64,000 nt of DNA from Teredinibacter purpureus (GTDB lineage Bacteria; Pseudomonadota; Gammaproteobacteria; Pseudomonadales; Cellvibrionaceae): assembly GCF_014217335.1 (NCBI RefSeq), contig NZ_CP060092.1, positions 2,869,501 to 2,933,500 on the forward strand, given 5' to 3'. Shown here piece after piece: positions 38,902-50,513 of the stretch (within the stretch, counting starts at the first letter, position 1; every line of letters begins with the position of its first letter). A program made the translations under genes and the position numbers. The notes below the pieces were generated by a model that did not search any database, was not told the origin of the DNA, and worked only from the letters and a program-made list of their open reading frames with translations.

Positions 38902-40173
38902 TTGAAAAAGCTACAAGCAATTAAGGGTATGAACGATATTCTGCCCAGCGAAACACCTTACTGGCAATATCTGGAATCCGTTGTAACTGAAGTTGTGCAA
39001 AATTACGGTTACCAAGAGATTCGTTTTCCATTATTGGAAAGTACTGAACTCTTTAAACGTTCTATCGGTGAGGTGACCGATATCGTTGAAAAAGAAATGT
39101 ATACCTTCGATGATCGTAACGGTGAAAGTGTAACCTTGCGACCAGAAGGCACGGCAAGTTGCGTGCGAGCGGCCGAGCAGCATCAGTTGTTGTTTAATCG
39201 CGCTACGTTAGTGCAAAAAATATGGTACGCAGGGCCGATGTTTCGTTACGAAAAACCGCAGAAAGGGCGGTTACGGCAGTTCCATCAAGTGGGTGTCGAA
39301 GCCTATGGAATCGAAACTCCAGACGCTGATGCAGAAATATTGATGCTGACGGCTCGCCTTTGGCGGGCGCTCGGAATGGAGTCGGCGGTTACGTTGCAGA
39401 TTAACAGCTTGGGTACGTCGGAGTCTCGAGCGGACTATAGAGCGGCACTTGTTACCTACTTGGAAGCTCGCAGAGACCAGTTAGATGAAGATAGTGTGCG
39501 GCGCTTAGAGTCTAACCCTTTGCGTATTTTGGACAGTAAAGTAGAAACCACGCAGGCGCTACTGATTGGCGCACCCGATTTAGCCGATTTTCTCGATGAC
39601 GAATCTAAAGAGCACTTTGCTCAGCTGCAACGTTATTTAACAGCGGCCGATGTACCCTTTGTGGTGAATACTCGATTGGTGCGAGGGTTGGATTATTACA
39701 GCCGCACAGTTTTTGAATGGGTAACCGATAAACTCGGTGCACAGGGTACCGTGTGTGCCGGTGGGCGATATGACAGTCTTGTAACCCAGTTGGGGGGCAA
39801 GCCAACCCCTGCGGTCGGTTTTGCCATGGGCTTGGAGCGGTTGGTTTTGTTGCTTCAAGAATTGAATGCATTCCCTGAGGATATATCTCGCACGGTCGAT
39901 GTCTATTTGGTGGCGGTTGGAGATGTAATGCCTCAGGCTTTTCAGTTGGCCGAATATTTACGGGAGCATGCGTCTTATTTGCGTGTGCAATTAAATTGCG
40001 GGGGCGGCAGCTTTAAGAGCCAAATGAAAAAAGCCGATCGTAGTGGTGCGGAAATAGCACTCATCTTGGGCGAAGACGAAGCGAACAACGGTGAAATTAC
40101 ACTGAAGTACCTGCGAAGCGATGAAGCGCAGCAAACAATAAAACAACAACAAATAACAGATATCATCTTTTAG
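38902..40173 (+). CDS. hisS: Histidyl-tRNA synthetase
   Basis: A 423-residue class II synthetase starting at TTG ([15 protein letters not shown]). Motif 2 ([21 protein letters not shown]) region, the HisA motif [15 protein letters not shown] and motif 3 ([12 protein letters not shown]) are intact, followed by the anticodon-binding domain. The use of TTG may lower expression. yfgM follows after 11 bp. Confidence 0.97.
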   Translation: MKKLQAIKGMNDILPSETPYWQYLESVVTEVVQNYGYQEIRFPLLESTELFKRSIGEVTDIVEKEMYTFDDRNGESVTLRPEGTASCVRAAEQHQLLFNRATLVQKIWYAGPMFRYEKPQKGRLRQFHQVGVEAYGIETPDADAEILMLTARLWRALGMESAVTLQINSLGTSESRADYRAALVTYLEARRDQLDEDSVRRLESNPLRILDSKVETTQALLIGAPDLADFLDDESKEHFAQLQRYLTAADVPFVVNTRLVRGLDYYSRTVFEWVTDKLGAQGTVCAGGRYDSLVTQLGGKPTPAVGFAMGLERLVLLLQELNAFPEDISRTVDVYLVAVGDVMPQAFQLAEYLREHASYLRVQLNCGGGSFKSQMKKADRSGAEIALILGEDEANNGEITLKYLRSDEAQQTIKQQQITDIIF

Positions 40174-40184
40174 GAGCGAATAAA

Positions 40185-40883
40185 GTGGCAGATCACTTAT
40201 CAGAAGAAGAACAGATAGAAGCGCTAAAGCGCTGGTGGAACGAAAATTGGGTGTCCATCGTACTGCCAATTATATTGGTACTTGTTGGCTATTTTGGCTG
40301 GAATTTCTGGAATAATCAGCAGCTGGCTGAAGCTCAATCGGCGTCGGACCAATTTCAGGCGCTTACTGAACAAGCTGAAGTTGCGCCAGGAATGGATATG
40401 TCGGCCGAGCAAAAAGTTGGTATTAGCCAATCCGCTGAAGCTCTCGTAGCTGAGCATGAAGGTACTCTTTATGCTGACATGGCCAGCTTAATGTTGGCGC
40501 GTCTCCATGTAGAAGATAACCAGTTAGAGGCCGCAGCGGCGCGTTTACAATCTGTTGTTGATGGGGGCTCTAATGAGTCTATTAGCCTGTTAGCGACGGC
40601 TCGTTTGGCGCGTGTTTTAGCGGCAAAAGGCGAGCCAGAACAAGCTCTGCAGTTCGTCGCTCAAACATCCAGTGAAGCCTACACTGCATTGTTTGCGGAA
40701 ATTCGCGGCGATATCTATCAGTCTCAAGGCAAGTATCAAGAAGCGCATACAGCGTATGGTGTAGCGTTAGAAACATTACCTCCAACTGAATACAACCGAT
40801 CAAGCCTCATTCAATTAAAGCGTGATGCAGCGGCTTTGCCTGAAAGCGAGCCAGAAGTTGTTGATGCTGAGGGAGATGCTTAA
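40185..40883 (+). CDS. yfgM: YfgM-like TPR protein (SecYEG ancillary factor)
   Basis: A 232-residue protein starting at GTG. The N-terminal cytoplasmic tail (SEEEQIEALKRWWNENW), a TM helix at about residues 24-43 and a periplasmic TPR domain are typical. In E. coli YfgM associates with SecYEG and PpiD. Its stop overlaps the bamB start (TAATG). Confidence 0.9.
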   Translation: MADHLSEEEQIEALKRWWNENWVSIVLPIILVLVGYFGWNFWNNQQLAEAQSASDQFQALTEQAEVAPGMDMSAEQKVGISQSAEALVAEHEGTLYADMASLMLARLHVEDNQLEAAAARLQSVVDGGSNESISLLATARLARVLAAKGEPEQALQFVAQTSSEAYTALFAEIRGDIYQSQGKYQEAHTAYGVALETLPPTEYNRSSLIQLKRDAAALPESEPEVVDAEGDA

Positions 40884-42055
40884 TGCTGCGGTTTTTACTG
40901 TTGCTTGTTACTGTTGCTGGCCTTGTTGCTTGTGGCAGTAAAGACGCTAAAGAAATAGATCTTGAAGCGGTTGATCTTATCGATTTCGAAAAAACAATTG
41001 AAATGGATAAGCTATGGAGCCGCTCTGGCGGTTCCGGTCAAGATAAGCCTTTTTCTCGTTTCACCCCAGCGCTTGACGGTAAAGGTAATATTTATACCGT
41101 TGGTTACAAAGGTGATGTTAATGCGTTTGCAGTAGCAACCGGTAAAAAGATTTGGAGCGTGGACACCAAACAGCGAATTTCTGGTGGCGCAGGTGCTAAC
41201 AATAATAGTGTTTTCTTCGGTACATTCGATGGAACGGTACATGTATTAGATAGCGAGACGGGTCAGCAGCGTTGGGAAGCCAGTGTGAGTAGTGAAATTG
41301 CGTCAGCTCCCGCCAGCAATGGCGAGATCGTTGTGGCGAACACTATTGATGGGCGTGTTTTTGCTTTTGCCGCCGAGACGGGTGAGCTCTTATGGTCATA
41401 CGACCATACGTTGCCTGTATTAACGTTGCGGGGCACAGCTTCACCGGTATTAACGTCAAGTCAGGTTATTGTGGCGTTTGATAATGGGCAAATACTGAGT
41501 TTGTCAGCCAGTGATGGCTCCACTCAGTGGCAGTTTCGTGTAAGTCGCCCTAAAGGGCGGACTGAGCTCGACCGTATTGTTGATATCGATGGTACACCTG
41601 TTGTTGATGGTGGCTATTTGTATGCCGGTAGTTATCAAGGCAATGTGGCTGGCGTTAGCCGTGGCCCTGGTCGTGTGATGTGGACAAAAGAAGCGTCTAC
41701 TAATCATTCCGTTGCTGTCTACGGTGGAAAGGTATTTGTGAGTACGGAAGAATCGCGCATTATGGCGCTCAACGGGATTACCGGTGAGTTAGAGTGGGAA
41801 AATTTCGAATTAAAGCGTCGTAACACCAGCGCACCCGTTGTTTTCGATGATTACGTTGCGGTTGTTGATGGTTTTGGTTATGTGCACGTACTGAGTCAAG
41901 CTGATGGGGCGTTTGCTGATCGATTCAAACTGGCTGGTGGTGGTAGTAGAAGCCGTACCGATGTGCGGGCACCTTTGCATAGCGACGGGACCTACCTTTT
42001 CACTTATGCCAATAGCGGAAAATTGAGTGCCTATACTGTTAAAGACGCCGATTAA
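40883..42055 (+). CDS. bamB: Outer-membrane assembly lipoprotein BamB
   Basis: A 390-residue lipoprotein of the BAM complex that inserts beta-barrels. Signal peptide ending in LVAC (Cys near residue 17), then an eight-bladed beta-propeller with PQQ-like repeats (GKKIWSVDTKQRI, GQQRWEASV, GELLWSYDH, GELEWENFEL). Translationally coupled to yfgM. Confidence 0.95.
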   Translation: MLRFLLLLVTVAGLVACGSKDAKEIDLEAVDLIDFEKTIEMDKLWSRSGGSGQDKPFSRFTPALDGKGNIYTVGYKGDVNAFAVATGKKIWSVDTKQRISGGAGANNNSVFFGTFDGTVHVLDSETGQQRWEASVSSEIASAPASNGEIVVANTIDGRVFAFAAETGELLWSYDHTLPVLTLRGTASPVLTSSQVIVAFDNGQILSLSASDGSTQWQFRVSRPKGRTELDRIVDIDGTPVVDGGYLYAGSYQGNVAGVSRGPGRVMWTKEASTNHSVAVYGGKVFVSTEESRIMALNGITGELEWENFELKRRNTSAPVVFDDYVAVVDGFGYVHVLSQADGAFADRFKLAGGGSRSRTDVRAPLHSDGTYLFTYANSGKLSAYTVKDAD

Positions 42056-42179
42056 TTCCCATTTTCTATTTATAGTGTCAGGTTAAGTCGTCATTTCTAG
42101 GCTAGCCTAGCCTCTCACTTCGTTTCCCCTGACGGCCGTCGTGCTTTCGGGGGATAGTTTTTTATATCAGAGATATTTC

Positions 42180-43577
42180 ATGATCCCAACCATTGCCCTG
42201 GTCGGCCGACCTAATGTGGGTAAATCCACCCTTTTCAATCGTCTTACCAAAACACGCGATGCCATTGTGGCCAATTTCGCTGGTTTAACGCGAGACCGAA
42301 AATTTGGTGATGCCGAATTTGAAGGTAAGCGGTTTATCGTGGTAGACACAGGTGGTATCAGCGGAAACGAGGCAGGGATTGATACCGCTATGGCCGAGCA
42401 GTCGCTTTTGGCAATAGAAGAGTCTGATATCGTATTTTTTATGGTGGACTGTCGCGACGGCCTTACGGCGGCAGATCAGCAAATAGCGGAGCATATCCGT
42501 AGCTTAGGGAAAACAACTTATTTGGTCGCTAATAAGGTTGATGGTTTAAATCCTGATGTTGCTGCCGCACCTTTTTATGAGATTGGTCTAGGCGAAATTA
42601 CGCCTATTGCCGCTGCACACGGGCGTGGTATTCGTCCGTTGATGGAGGAGGTTCTTGCCGATTTTCCTGTTTATGAGCCCGAAGCTGAAGACGAGAGTCG
42701 CGGCATTAAAATGGCCATTGTAGGTAGGCCCAATGTTGGCAAATCAACCTTAGTGAATCGCATGCTCGGCGAAGACCGCGTGGTGGTATTTGATATGCCA
42801 GGAACGACACGCGATAGTATTTATATCGATTATGAGCGAGACGGTAAACCTTACACCATTATCGATACTGCCGGTGTTCGTCGACGTAAAAATGTAAAGT
42901 TGACAGTAGAAAAGTTTTCTATTGTAAAAGCGCTACAAGCAATGGGTGATGCGCATGTGGCGATATTAGTTTTAGATGCAAGTGAAGGTGTCGTCGATCA
43001 GGATCTACATCTTATGGGGCACGCTATTGAAAGCGGTCGCGCCATAGTTGTCGCGCTTAACAAGTGGGATGGCTTAGAAGAAGACCATAAGCAATATGTG
43101 AAGACGGAGCTAGAGCGTCGGTTACGTTTTGTCGACTTTGCTGATTTGCATTTTATTTCTGCCTTACATGGTACAGGTGTTGGGAATCTTTATAAATCTG
43201 TGGAACGTGCATACAAGGCTGCCACCGAGAAATACTCCACCAATTTCTTAACGCGTGTATTGGAGTTTGCTGTGAGTACACATCAGCCACCGCTTGTGCG
43301 TGGGCGCCGTATTAAACTGCGTTATGCGCATGCCGGAGGCCATAATCCACCTGTTATTGTTATCCATGGAAACCAAACCAACGAAGTGCCTACCCATTAT
43401 GTGCGCTATTTAGAAAAAGCGTTTCGTAAGGCGTTGGACCTACAAGGAACGCCCGTTAAGATAGAGTTTCGTTCCGGTGACAACCCATTTGCTGGGCGAA
43501 AAAACAAGTTAGCCGTTAGACAAAAAACAGGAAAGCGCCGATTAGCGCCTTCTGCTTCTTCGAAAAAAAATAGGTAA
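42180..43577 (+). CDS. der: Ribosome-assembly GTPase Der (EngA)
   Basis: A 465-residue protein with two GTPase domains in tandem (GRPNVGKST at residues 8-16 and again near 186) and a C-terminal KH-like domain, needed for 50S maturation. ATG at 42180 (MIPTIALVG) is chosen; the open frame extends 13 codons upstream without support. The basic tail ends in KKNR. Confidence 0.97.
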   Translation: MIPTIALVGRPNVGKSTLFNRLTKTRDAIVANFAGLTRDRKFGDAEFEGKRFIVVDTGGISGNEAGIDTAMAEQSLLAIEESDIVFFMVDCRDGLTAADQQIAEHIRSLGKTTYLVANKVDGLNPDVAAAPFYEIGLGEITPIAAAHGRGIRPLMEEVLADFPVYEPEAEDESRGIKMAIVGRPNVGKSTLVNRMLGEDRVVVFDMPGTTRDSIYIDYERDGKPYTIIDTAGVRRRKNVKLTVEKFSIVKALQAMGDAHVAILVLDASEGVVDQDLHLMGHAIESGRAIVVALNKWDGLEEDHKQYVKTELERRLRFVDFADLHFISALHGTGVGNLYKSVERAYKAATEKYSTNFLTRVLEFAVSTHQPPLVRGRRIKLRYAHAGGHNPPVIVIHGNQTNEVPTHYVRYLEKAFRKALDLQGTPVKIEFRSGDNPFAGRKNKLAVRQKTGKRRLAPSASSKKNR

Positions 43578-43587
43578 GCTGCAGTTA

Positions 43588-43980
43588 TTATTTAGTTGTA
43601 CAAGACCAGCCCCAAGATTGAAGCTTTGCCACAAACTCCTCGGCCTTTTGCTCGCAATAACCTTCTAAATTTTGAGCGCTCCACAGAGTGCTCATTTCTT
43701 CCGGTGCCTCGCTGTCTTTGTAATAGTTAACGTCACAGGGTACTTTTGTGCCTTCATCGGCATAGCTGATCTCTACCCGGCGCACTAGCCCTTGTAGTGA
43801 GCAGTTGTACTGGTCAAGAGTTACTGTAGCAGTATCTGACGACTGTTCCGTTACTGGTGCACTTTCTGTTGCGGGTGTTTCGGCCTCAGCGTGATGCTCA
43901 GCTACAGATGAGCCCGCATTTAGCAATAAGCCCGCTGTAATGCAGAGGAGGAAACGTTTGTGCGTGAGTGACGTGTGCAT
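43588..43980 (-). CDS. Small secreted protein, unknown function
   Basis: A 130-residue protein with a signal peptide (residues 1-27, ending SSVAEHH region), an acidic Thr/Ala linker, and a small domain with four cysteines (YNCSL, VPCDV, GYCEQK, WSCTTK) likely paired in the periplasm. The core VEISYADEGTKVPCDVNYYK is reminiscent of small envelope-stress or adaptor proteins, but I do not recognise a family. It converges with der, ten bases apart. Confidence 0.65.
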   Translation of the reverse strand: MHTSLTHKRFLLCITAGLLLNAGSSVAEHHAEAETPATESAPVTEQSSDTATVTLDQYNCSLQGLVRRVEISYADEGTKVPCDVNYYKDSEAPEEMSTLWSAQNLEGYCEQKAEEFVAKLQSWGWSCTTK

Positions 43981-44143
43981 GAGGTAAAAATCCTTTCTTG
44001 GTTAACGTTGGGGTAAAGTGTATTACCCTTGCCGGAAGCCCGCCATTAATTTTCTTCTTTTCTACGTTTAACGTGGCTTCGCTATGTTGTGGGCCAGAGC
44101 GAATGCTTGTAATTGTTCTGGAGCACCAGACGCTCCAATCGGG

Positions 44144-44938
44144 TTAACGTGGGTAGGCCTGATAGAAGCCGTTTTTCTCAATAACGTCCAATCCAATGCC
44201 ATACAGCTCACTAATTTTGTCGCTAGTAAGTAATGTTTTGGTATCTCCTTTGGCGATAATCTTTCCTGTTTTTAAAAATATAAGTTGCTCAATCTCGGGA
44301 ATAATTTCGTGTAAATGGTGCGTTACTAAAATTAAGGTAATGCCTGTTTGGGCTAGTGTACGCATATCACGAAGAACTTGGCTGCTAGCGTTCAAATCAA
44401 GCCCGTTGGTCGGTTCGTCAAGAATCAGAACCTCTGGTGTGTGCACTGTTGCTCGTGCGAGCAGCAGGCGTCGTTGCTCTCCTGTCGAAAGTTGTAGATA
44501 TTGCCGTTCAGCCAAATGAGTAATGCCTAAGTTAGAAAGGGCTTTTGATGCCAGACGACGCATGTTAGGTGTGATGTGATGATGAGTGTGCAGTCCAATT
44601 GACCCAAAAAAAGCAGATAAAACAACCTCCCTTCCTGTCGCAAGGGTGCGATATTCATTTTGGAAGTCATTAGAAATAACGCCAAATTTTTTACGTAAAA
44701 TCCCGATGGGTATACGTGGTTCGCCGAAGTGATGGCAATAGCTTTCGTCGCTCACAAGAGGCATAAATTCGCGCGTGAGTAATTTCAATAATGTTGATTT
44801 CCCTGCCCCATTTGGCCCTAAAATGGCGGTGTGCATACCGGATTCAAACGTGATTGTTACATCCGATAATATGCTACGGCCATTACGTAAAACCGTGCAC
44901 TTGTTTAATTCAATAATTGGTTGGTTAGTTGGCGTCAT
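44144..44938 (-). CDS. ABC transporter ATP-binding protein (solitary)
   Basis: A 264-residue ATPase with Walker A GPNGAGKST, signature LSTGEQRRLLLARA, Walker B VLILDEPT and the switch His in LVTHHLHE. The sequence is of the ModF/YlmA-like kind. No permease or binding protein gene is adjacent, so it either serves an unlinked transporter or acts in another process. ATG at 44938 is preferred to the one three codons upstream. Confidence 0.85.
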   Translation of the reverse strand: MTPTNQPIIELNKCTVLRNGRSILSDVTITFESGMHTAILGPNGAGKSTLLKLLTREFMPLVSDESYCHHFGEPRIPIGILRKKFGVISNDFQNEYRTLATGREVVLSAFFGSIGLHTHHHITPNMRRLASKALSNLGITHLAERQYLQLSTGEQRRLLLARATVHTPEVLILDEPTNGLDLNASSQVLRDMRTLAQTGITLILVTHHLHEIIPEIEQLIFLKTGKIIAKGDTKTLLTSDKISELYGIGLDVIEKNGFYQAYPR

Positions 44939-45170
44939 GATTTCCAATAAAAAATTTCTGTTAATACGATTAGGTTAGCGCACGGAATATTACGTGCCAA
45001 ATGGTTTTTTTTCATTCCATGACGCTATCGATTAATGAGATAACCAGAGAAAATGTTTTAGTTATAACGCTATATGAGAGCTTGCTGATAAAAGGGCTGT
45101 GCTAAGCTTTTAGTGTGAGTTTTCGCAATCACTCCGGTTTATAAAATTAATTGTATTAAGTAGTATTGAT

Positions 45171-45974
45171 GTGAATGAAGTAAATAATCTTTTTATAGTT
45201 AAAGCTTTTGCGAGTGAACTCTTTACTGGAAACCCAGCGGCAGTGTGCGTTCTAAATGAGCTACTGCCTGATTATAGCCTCCAGCAAATTGCCGCAGAAT
45301 TAAATCAACCGATAACGTCATTTGTAGTGCCCGATGGTAGTGGCGGGTATCTTTTACGGCATTTTGGCCCGAAAAATCAAGTGGAAATTTGTGGTCATGG
45401 AACGGTTGCGGCGTCTCATGTGGTTCGCGAGTACTTGGGGCATGTTGGTGAAGATATTGATTTTTGTTTAGGTAGAATTAAAGTGAAAGTTGGTATTCAT
45501 AGTGATGGGTTTGAGTTGGAAATGCCAAAATTTTTCTGTAAACCCATAGCCGATGTACCTTGTGTGACTCGTTTTTTAGAGAAAAAACCTCGGCAAATGT
45601 ATAAAAGTTTCTATGACGTTATCGCAGAGTTCCCGTCTGAAGAAATCGTGCGTTCCTTGCGCCCAGATTTTTCTATGCCGTTAGTGGATTCTATTCGCGC
45701 ACTTCTTGTAACGGCCCCAGGGATGAATTCCGATTATTGTTATCGTGTTTTTGCACCCTCAATTGGTGTTGATGAGGACTATTTTTGTGGCTCGGCCAAT
45801 GGAGCTTTGGGCCCTTTGTGGTCGCATAAACTTAAAAAAGGTAACCTTATGGGCTATTCCGTTTCGGAAAGGGGCGGGCCAATACCCTGTTTAGTGAATA
45901 ACAGCTCAGTCCGTATATTTGGCAAAGCGTTAACGTGGTTTTCGGGGAGTATTGAAGTAGGGGCGTGTGCTTAA
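45171..45974 (+). CDS. PhzF-family isomerase-like protein with altered active site
   Basis: A 267-residue protein starting at GTG. It follows the PhzF/diaminopimelate-epimerase-like fold: N-terminal VKAFASELFTGNPAAVCVL, central FGPKNQVEICGHGTVAASHV, and C-terminal VDEDYFCGSANGALGPLW. In PhzF-type enzymes the first-domain motif reads N-x-S-E-T-A-F-V and its Glu is the general acid/base; here it reads NQPITSFV, so residue 48 is Ile. The protein may therefore have a different reaction or act as a partner. It overlaps the next gene by one base (TAATG) and is clearly cotranscribed with it. Confidence 0.8.
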   Translation: MNEVNNLFIVKAFASELFTGNPAAVCVLNELLPDYSLQQIAAELNQPITSFVVPDGSGGYLLRHFGPKNQVEICGHGTVAASHVVREYLGHVGEDIDFCLGRIKVKVGIHSDGFELEMPKFFCKPIADVPCVTRFLEKKPRQMYKSFYDVIAEFPSEEIVRSLRPDFSMPLVDSIRALLVTAPGMNSDYCYRVFAPSIGVDEDYFCGSANGALGPLWSHKLKKGNLMGYSVSERGGPIPCLVNNSSVRIFGKALTWFSGSIEVGACA

Positions 45975-47332
45975 TGAAATTAAAAACTCAAAGGGATGTG
46001 AGTTACTGGCAACAATTTTTAGAACACCTTAATGTCCAAAACCCGATACTTTCTGAGCATTTGACCGAGTGGCAAAATGCTAGTCTTTCCGATTACGCTG
46101 ATTTTTTGTGGCATCGGTTTGGGGTGAGTGGTTTTTGCAAGTCAAGGTTGATCAGTTCGGGATTTATTCAGGTGTTTTCTGAACGATGTGATCGCCGTTT
46201 TGGCCATTCGCATGATGTTGCGATGCAATTGTCTCGGTCACCGGTGGTATTAACTGCGCTTCATACCGCTCCGCTGTTTCATCCTATTGCATTGCATACG
46301 GTGATAGCAGCCTGCTCCGGAAGAAACCCTCCTAAAGTTGTGCCTGTGCTTTCAACGGATTGGGTACCTATGGATAATTTATTTAACCCCAGAGGGTTTT
46401 TGTTGCCGGGTAGAGAGGCTCTTCAATCGGTCCATTTATTCTCGAAAAGAACCAAGAAAAATATAGTGTCGTCTGTGCCTTCGTTTTCTATTGAAGATGT
46501 CGAACGCGCGAAGGTATCAGCAATGAGGCTTGTTAGAGAGGGCAAGCTTTCAGCAACCCAGTTTCATGGGTTTGAGTCTGTTGTTGAAGGCTATTATTGC
46601 GATTTTAATGTGCTGTCAGAGCACGGCTATTCTGCTCAATGTTCATTAATTAACGCTAGAATGTGCGAAGCAGTTTTTCCCGATCAAAAATTTGTTTTTT
46701 TGAATGTTAGCGAAATAGCGGTCGACCTTTTGGTGGGTCAATTAGAGGATCAGGGCTCTATTATGTTTAGGCTCTTATTTGACGAGACTATTCGTGAAAG
46801 GGTTCTTAGCGGGTTGGATGGTGTGCCGGGCTGTTGGAACCGAAATAAAGGGCAAGGCTCGTTGCTGTTTTGGCAAATCGACAATCAAAAAATGAAAGCT
46901 TTTACCGCTTGCGATGGAACCGTTTTATCGAACAGCCAGTGTGCGATCGAGTGGAGCCCCGAAGCACTTATTGCCGCATTGAAGGATGGAGCTATTATTC
47001 CGGGAATGACGTTAGTGTTTACGATGCTGATGTTTTCTATGGGGGTAGTTTGTGTTGGTGGTATGCGGCAAATTGCCTATAGCAAAAAGATGAGGGATGT
47101 AGTGTCTGCTGCATTTAAGACCACTTCATCGCATGACAGTGATTTGATCGCCGATCACCCAGTCGAAATGTTTATGGCGGGTATGCATGCGGTTTTATCT
47201 GACGCTGGTTTACCAGAAACTATTACAGACCTTTTAATGGCTGACAAAGCGTTTGACCGAAGTCGGTTTAAGGGATGGTCAATTCAAGATGCGGTATTGG
47301 CCGCGAGTCAAGATATTCTATCGTTGAGTTAA
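45974..47332 (+). CDS. Unrecognised 452-residue protein paired with the PhzF-like gene
   Basis: The ATG at 45974 shares its A with the PhzF-like stop. I do not recognise the family. Visible features: a globular start with many aromatic residues, a motif-like stretch VVLTALHTAPLFHPIALHTV near residues 87-106 followed by VVPVLSTDWVPMDNLFNPRG, and one hydrophobic stretch (about 343-362, GMTLVFTMLMFSMGVVCVGG) that is probably buried rather than membrane-spanning. The His-rich ALHTAPLFHP and VPV..D segments recall the substrate-binding opening of BshC-like and related enzymes, but this is weak. Context suggests one enzyme of a short biosynthetic pathway. It overlaps the convergent xseA by 4 bp. 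Confidence 0.7.
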   Translation: MKLKTQRDVSYWQQFLEHLNVQNPILSEHLTEWQNASLSDYADFLWHRFGVSGFCKSRLISSGFIQVFSERCDRRFGHSHDVAMQLSRSPVVLTALHTAPLFHPIALHTVIAACSGRNPPKVVPVLSTDWVPMDNLFNPRGFLLPGREALQSVHLFSKRTKKNIVSSVPSFSIEDVERAKVSAMRLVREGKLSATQFHGFESVVEGYYCDFNVLSEHGYSAQCSLINARMCEAVFPDQKFVFLNVSEIAVDLLVGQLEDQGSIMFRLLFDETIRERVLSGLDGVPGCWNRNKGQGSLLFWQIDNQKMKAFTACDGTVLSNSQCAIEWSPEALIAALKDGAIIPGMTLVFTMLMFSMGVVCVGGMRQIAYSKKMRDVVSAAFKTTSSHDSDLIADHPVEMFMAGMHAVLSDAGLPETITDLLMADKAFDRSRFKGWSIQDAVLAASQDILSLS

Positions 47333-48738
47333 GCTTTAGTAGACGCCACGATTACGGATATTTCACCTTTTCCTAATAGTATTTGCAATGAGTCCCCTTT
47401 CTGGGTGTCCTTCGCTTCCCTCAGTATTGCCCCGTTAGAATCTTTGGCGATAGCGTATCCACGCTTTAAAGTATTAAGTGGGCTCATTATATTAAGCATG
47501 CCGCCAGCCTTTGATAAAGCGAAATACTGGGCGTCGAGCTTGTGTTGCATGGCGATTGCCAATCTATGATTGATATCTGCGATAGTCTGTTGGTTTCGTT
47601 TGACCGCGATTTCTGGGTTTTGAGCGGCAAGCCTTGATCGAAGTTTATCGATAAGGCTTGATCGTAACGCGTGACCAGATTGCTGGGTGGCAGAGAGTTT
47701 TATCTCCAGTATATCCAGTCGCTGGGCCCAGTTCTGCAGCTGTTGTTTGGGGTTGCGTAATCGTTGTCTAGTATGGTGGAGTTGTTGTTGGCTCTGTACC
47801 AAAAAGGAATTAATTCGAGATTCAAGTTGCCGCTCCATTTCTTTCAACGCCTGGAGTAGTTCCGGAGCGTTCGGGCTGATAAGTTCGGCTGCAGCAGAAG
47901 GCGTTGGAGCGCGAACGTCAGCGGCGAAATCGGCAATTGTAAAATCAATCTCGTGACCAACTGCGCTTACGATAGGTGTTTTTGCTGCATGAATCGAGCG
48001 TGCAAGACCTTCGCTATTGAAAGACCATAGATCCTCTATGGGTCCACCGCCTCGGCATACTATGATGACATCAAAACGTTTATCGGCATCGGCTAACTTA
48101 ACGGCTTCTATGAGTTGCTGTGATGAGCCATCCCCCTGAACAATGCAGGGTAAAAGCGTCACGGGTAGGGACGGAAAGCGTCGTTTTAGTACCGAAAGAA
48201 CATCATGTAAAGCAGCGCCGGTCGCAGATGTTATAACGGCAAGGTGGTTGGGTGCGCAGGGCAGTGCTTTTTTATGCGTTTCAGAGAAAAGCCCTTCATC
48301 CTCGAGTTTTTGCTTTAGTTCTTGATAGCGTTTTTGCAGTATTCCGAAACCTGCCTCCTCCATATGTTCCGCGATAAGCTGATAATCGCCACGGCCTTCG
48401 TATAGGCTAACGCGCGCGCGTACTTGTACTTGGTCACCGGCTTTAGGGGTGAACTTAATGAGACCGTTGCGGCCTCGAAACATGGCGCATCGAACTTGGG
48501 CATTTTGGTCCTTCAGTGTGAAATACCAGTGGCCGGAACTAGGTTTGCTAAAGTTAGATATCTCACCTTCTACCCACATGAGGGGGAGGTGAATTTCGAG
48601 CAGTTGCTTGGCTTTCCTGTTGAGTTCACTTACAGAGAGGACATGTCGGCCACTATGCAGTGCGGAGGAATCGGTGTTGGAATCGGTAGAAGAGGTCATA
48701 GGTCGAGATAGGGCCAGCGAGTGATCAGTCGGGGACAT
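47329..48738 (-). CDS. xseA: Exodeoxyribonuclease VII large subunit
   Basis: A 469-residue nuclease subunit that, with XseB, degrades single-stranded DNA. N-terminal OB-fold (VLSVSELNRKAKQLLE...LMWVEGEISNF), catalytic domain with VICRGGGPIEDLWSFN and SAVGHEIDFTIADFAADVRA, then a long coiled coil (about 300-400) and a C-terminal GYAIAKDSNG segment. Start chosen at ATG 48738; the ATG at 48699 would give the same 456 residues as E. coli. xseB is not in the window. Confidence 0.95.
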   Translation of the reverse strand: MSPTDHSLALSRPMTSSTDSNTDSSALHSGRHVLSVSELNRKAKQLLEIHLPLMWVEGEISNFSKPSSGHWYFTLKDQNAQVRCAMFRGRNGLIKFTPKAGDQVQVRARVSLYEGRGDYQLIAEHMEEAGFGILQKRYQELKQKLEDEGLFSETHKKALPCAPNHLAVITSATGAALHDVLSVLKRRFPSLPVTLLPCIVQGDGSSQQLIEAVKLADADKRFDVIIVCRGGGPIEDLWSFNSEGLARSIHAAKTPIVSAVGHEIDFTIADFAADVRAPTPSAAAELISPNAPELLQALKEMERQLESRINSFLVQSQQQLHHTRQRLRNPKQQLQNWAQRLDILEIKLSATQQSGHALRSSLIDKLRSRLAAQNPEIAVKRNQQTIADINHRLAIAMQHKLDAQYFALSKAGGMLNIMSPLNTLKRGYAIAKDSNGAILREAKDTQKGDSLQILLGKGEISVIVASTKA

Positions 48739-48815
48739 AATGTCCACGAAAAGCAACGAAGTAAAGCCCCCGGGCCGATACTGGCTAAATACACCGGTTT
48801 TCGACGAGACTTTGG

Positions 48816-48844
48816 TTTACCAATAGAGACTTGAACTCTATAAT
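48816..48844 (+). promoter_or_regulatory. guaB promoter
   Basis: -35 TTTACC (48816-48821) and -10 TATAAT (48839-48844) with 17-bp spacing, followed by a G-rich discriminator (GTCGGG), 80 bp before the guaB ATG. GC-rich discriminators are typical of stringently controlled gua promoters. Confidence 0.6.
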
Positions 48845-48911
48845 GTCGGGTTTACTTTATCGCGCGCCTGAAGCCCTAATCGCTCTACATGGCGCCATTT
48901 TTATCTCCTGA

Positions 48912-50399
<1,488 letters not shown>

Positions 50400-50513
50400 G
50401 CTTCATTTTCACTGCGTTGCCCTAGAAAACATTATGCTATATACCCTACAGCCTATGAGTGTCGCTCATGGGCTGTATTATTTTCATTTCCCCGTTCAGG
50501 TGTTGAGCTCTCC

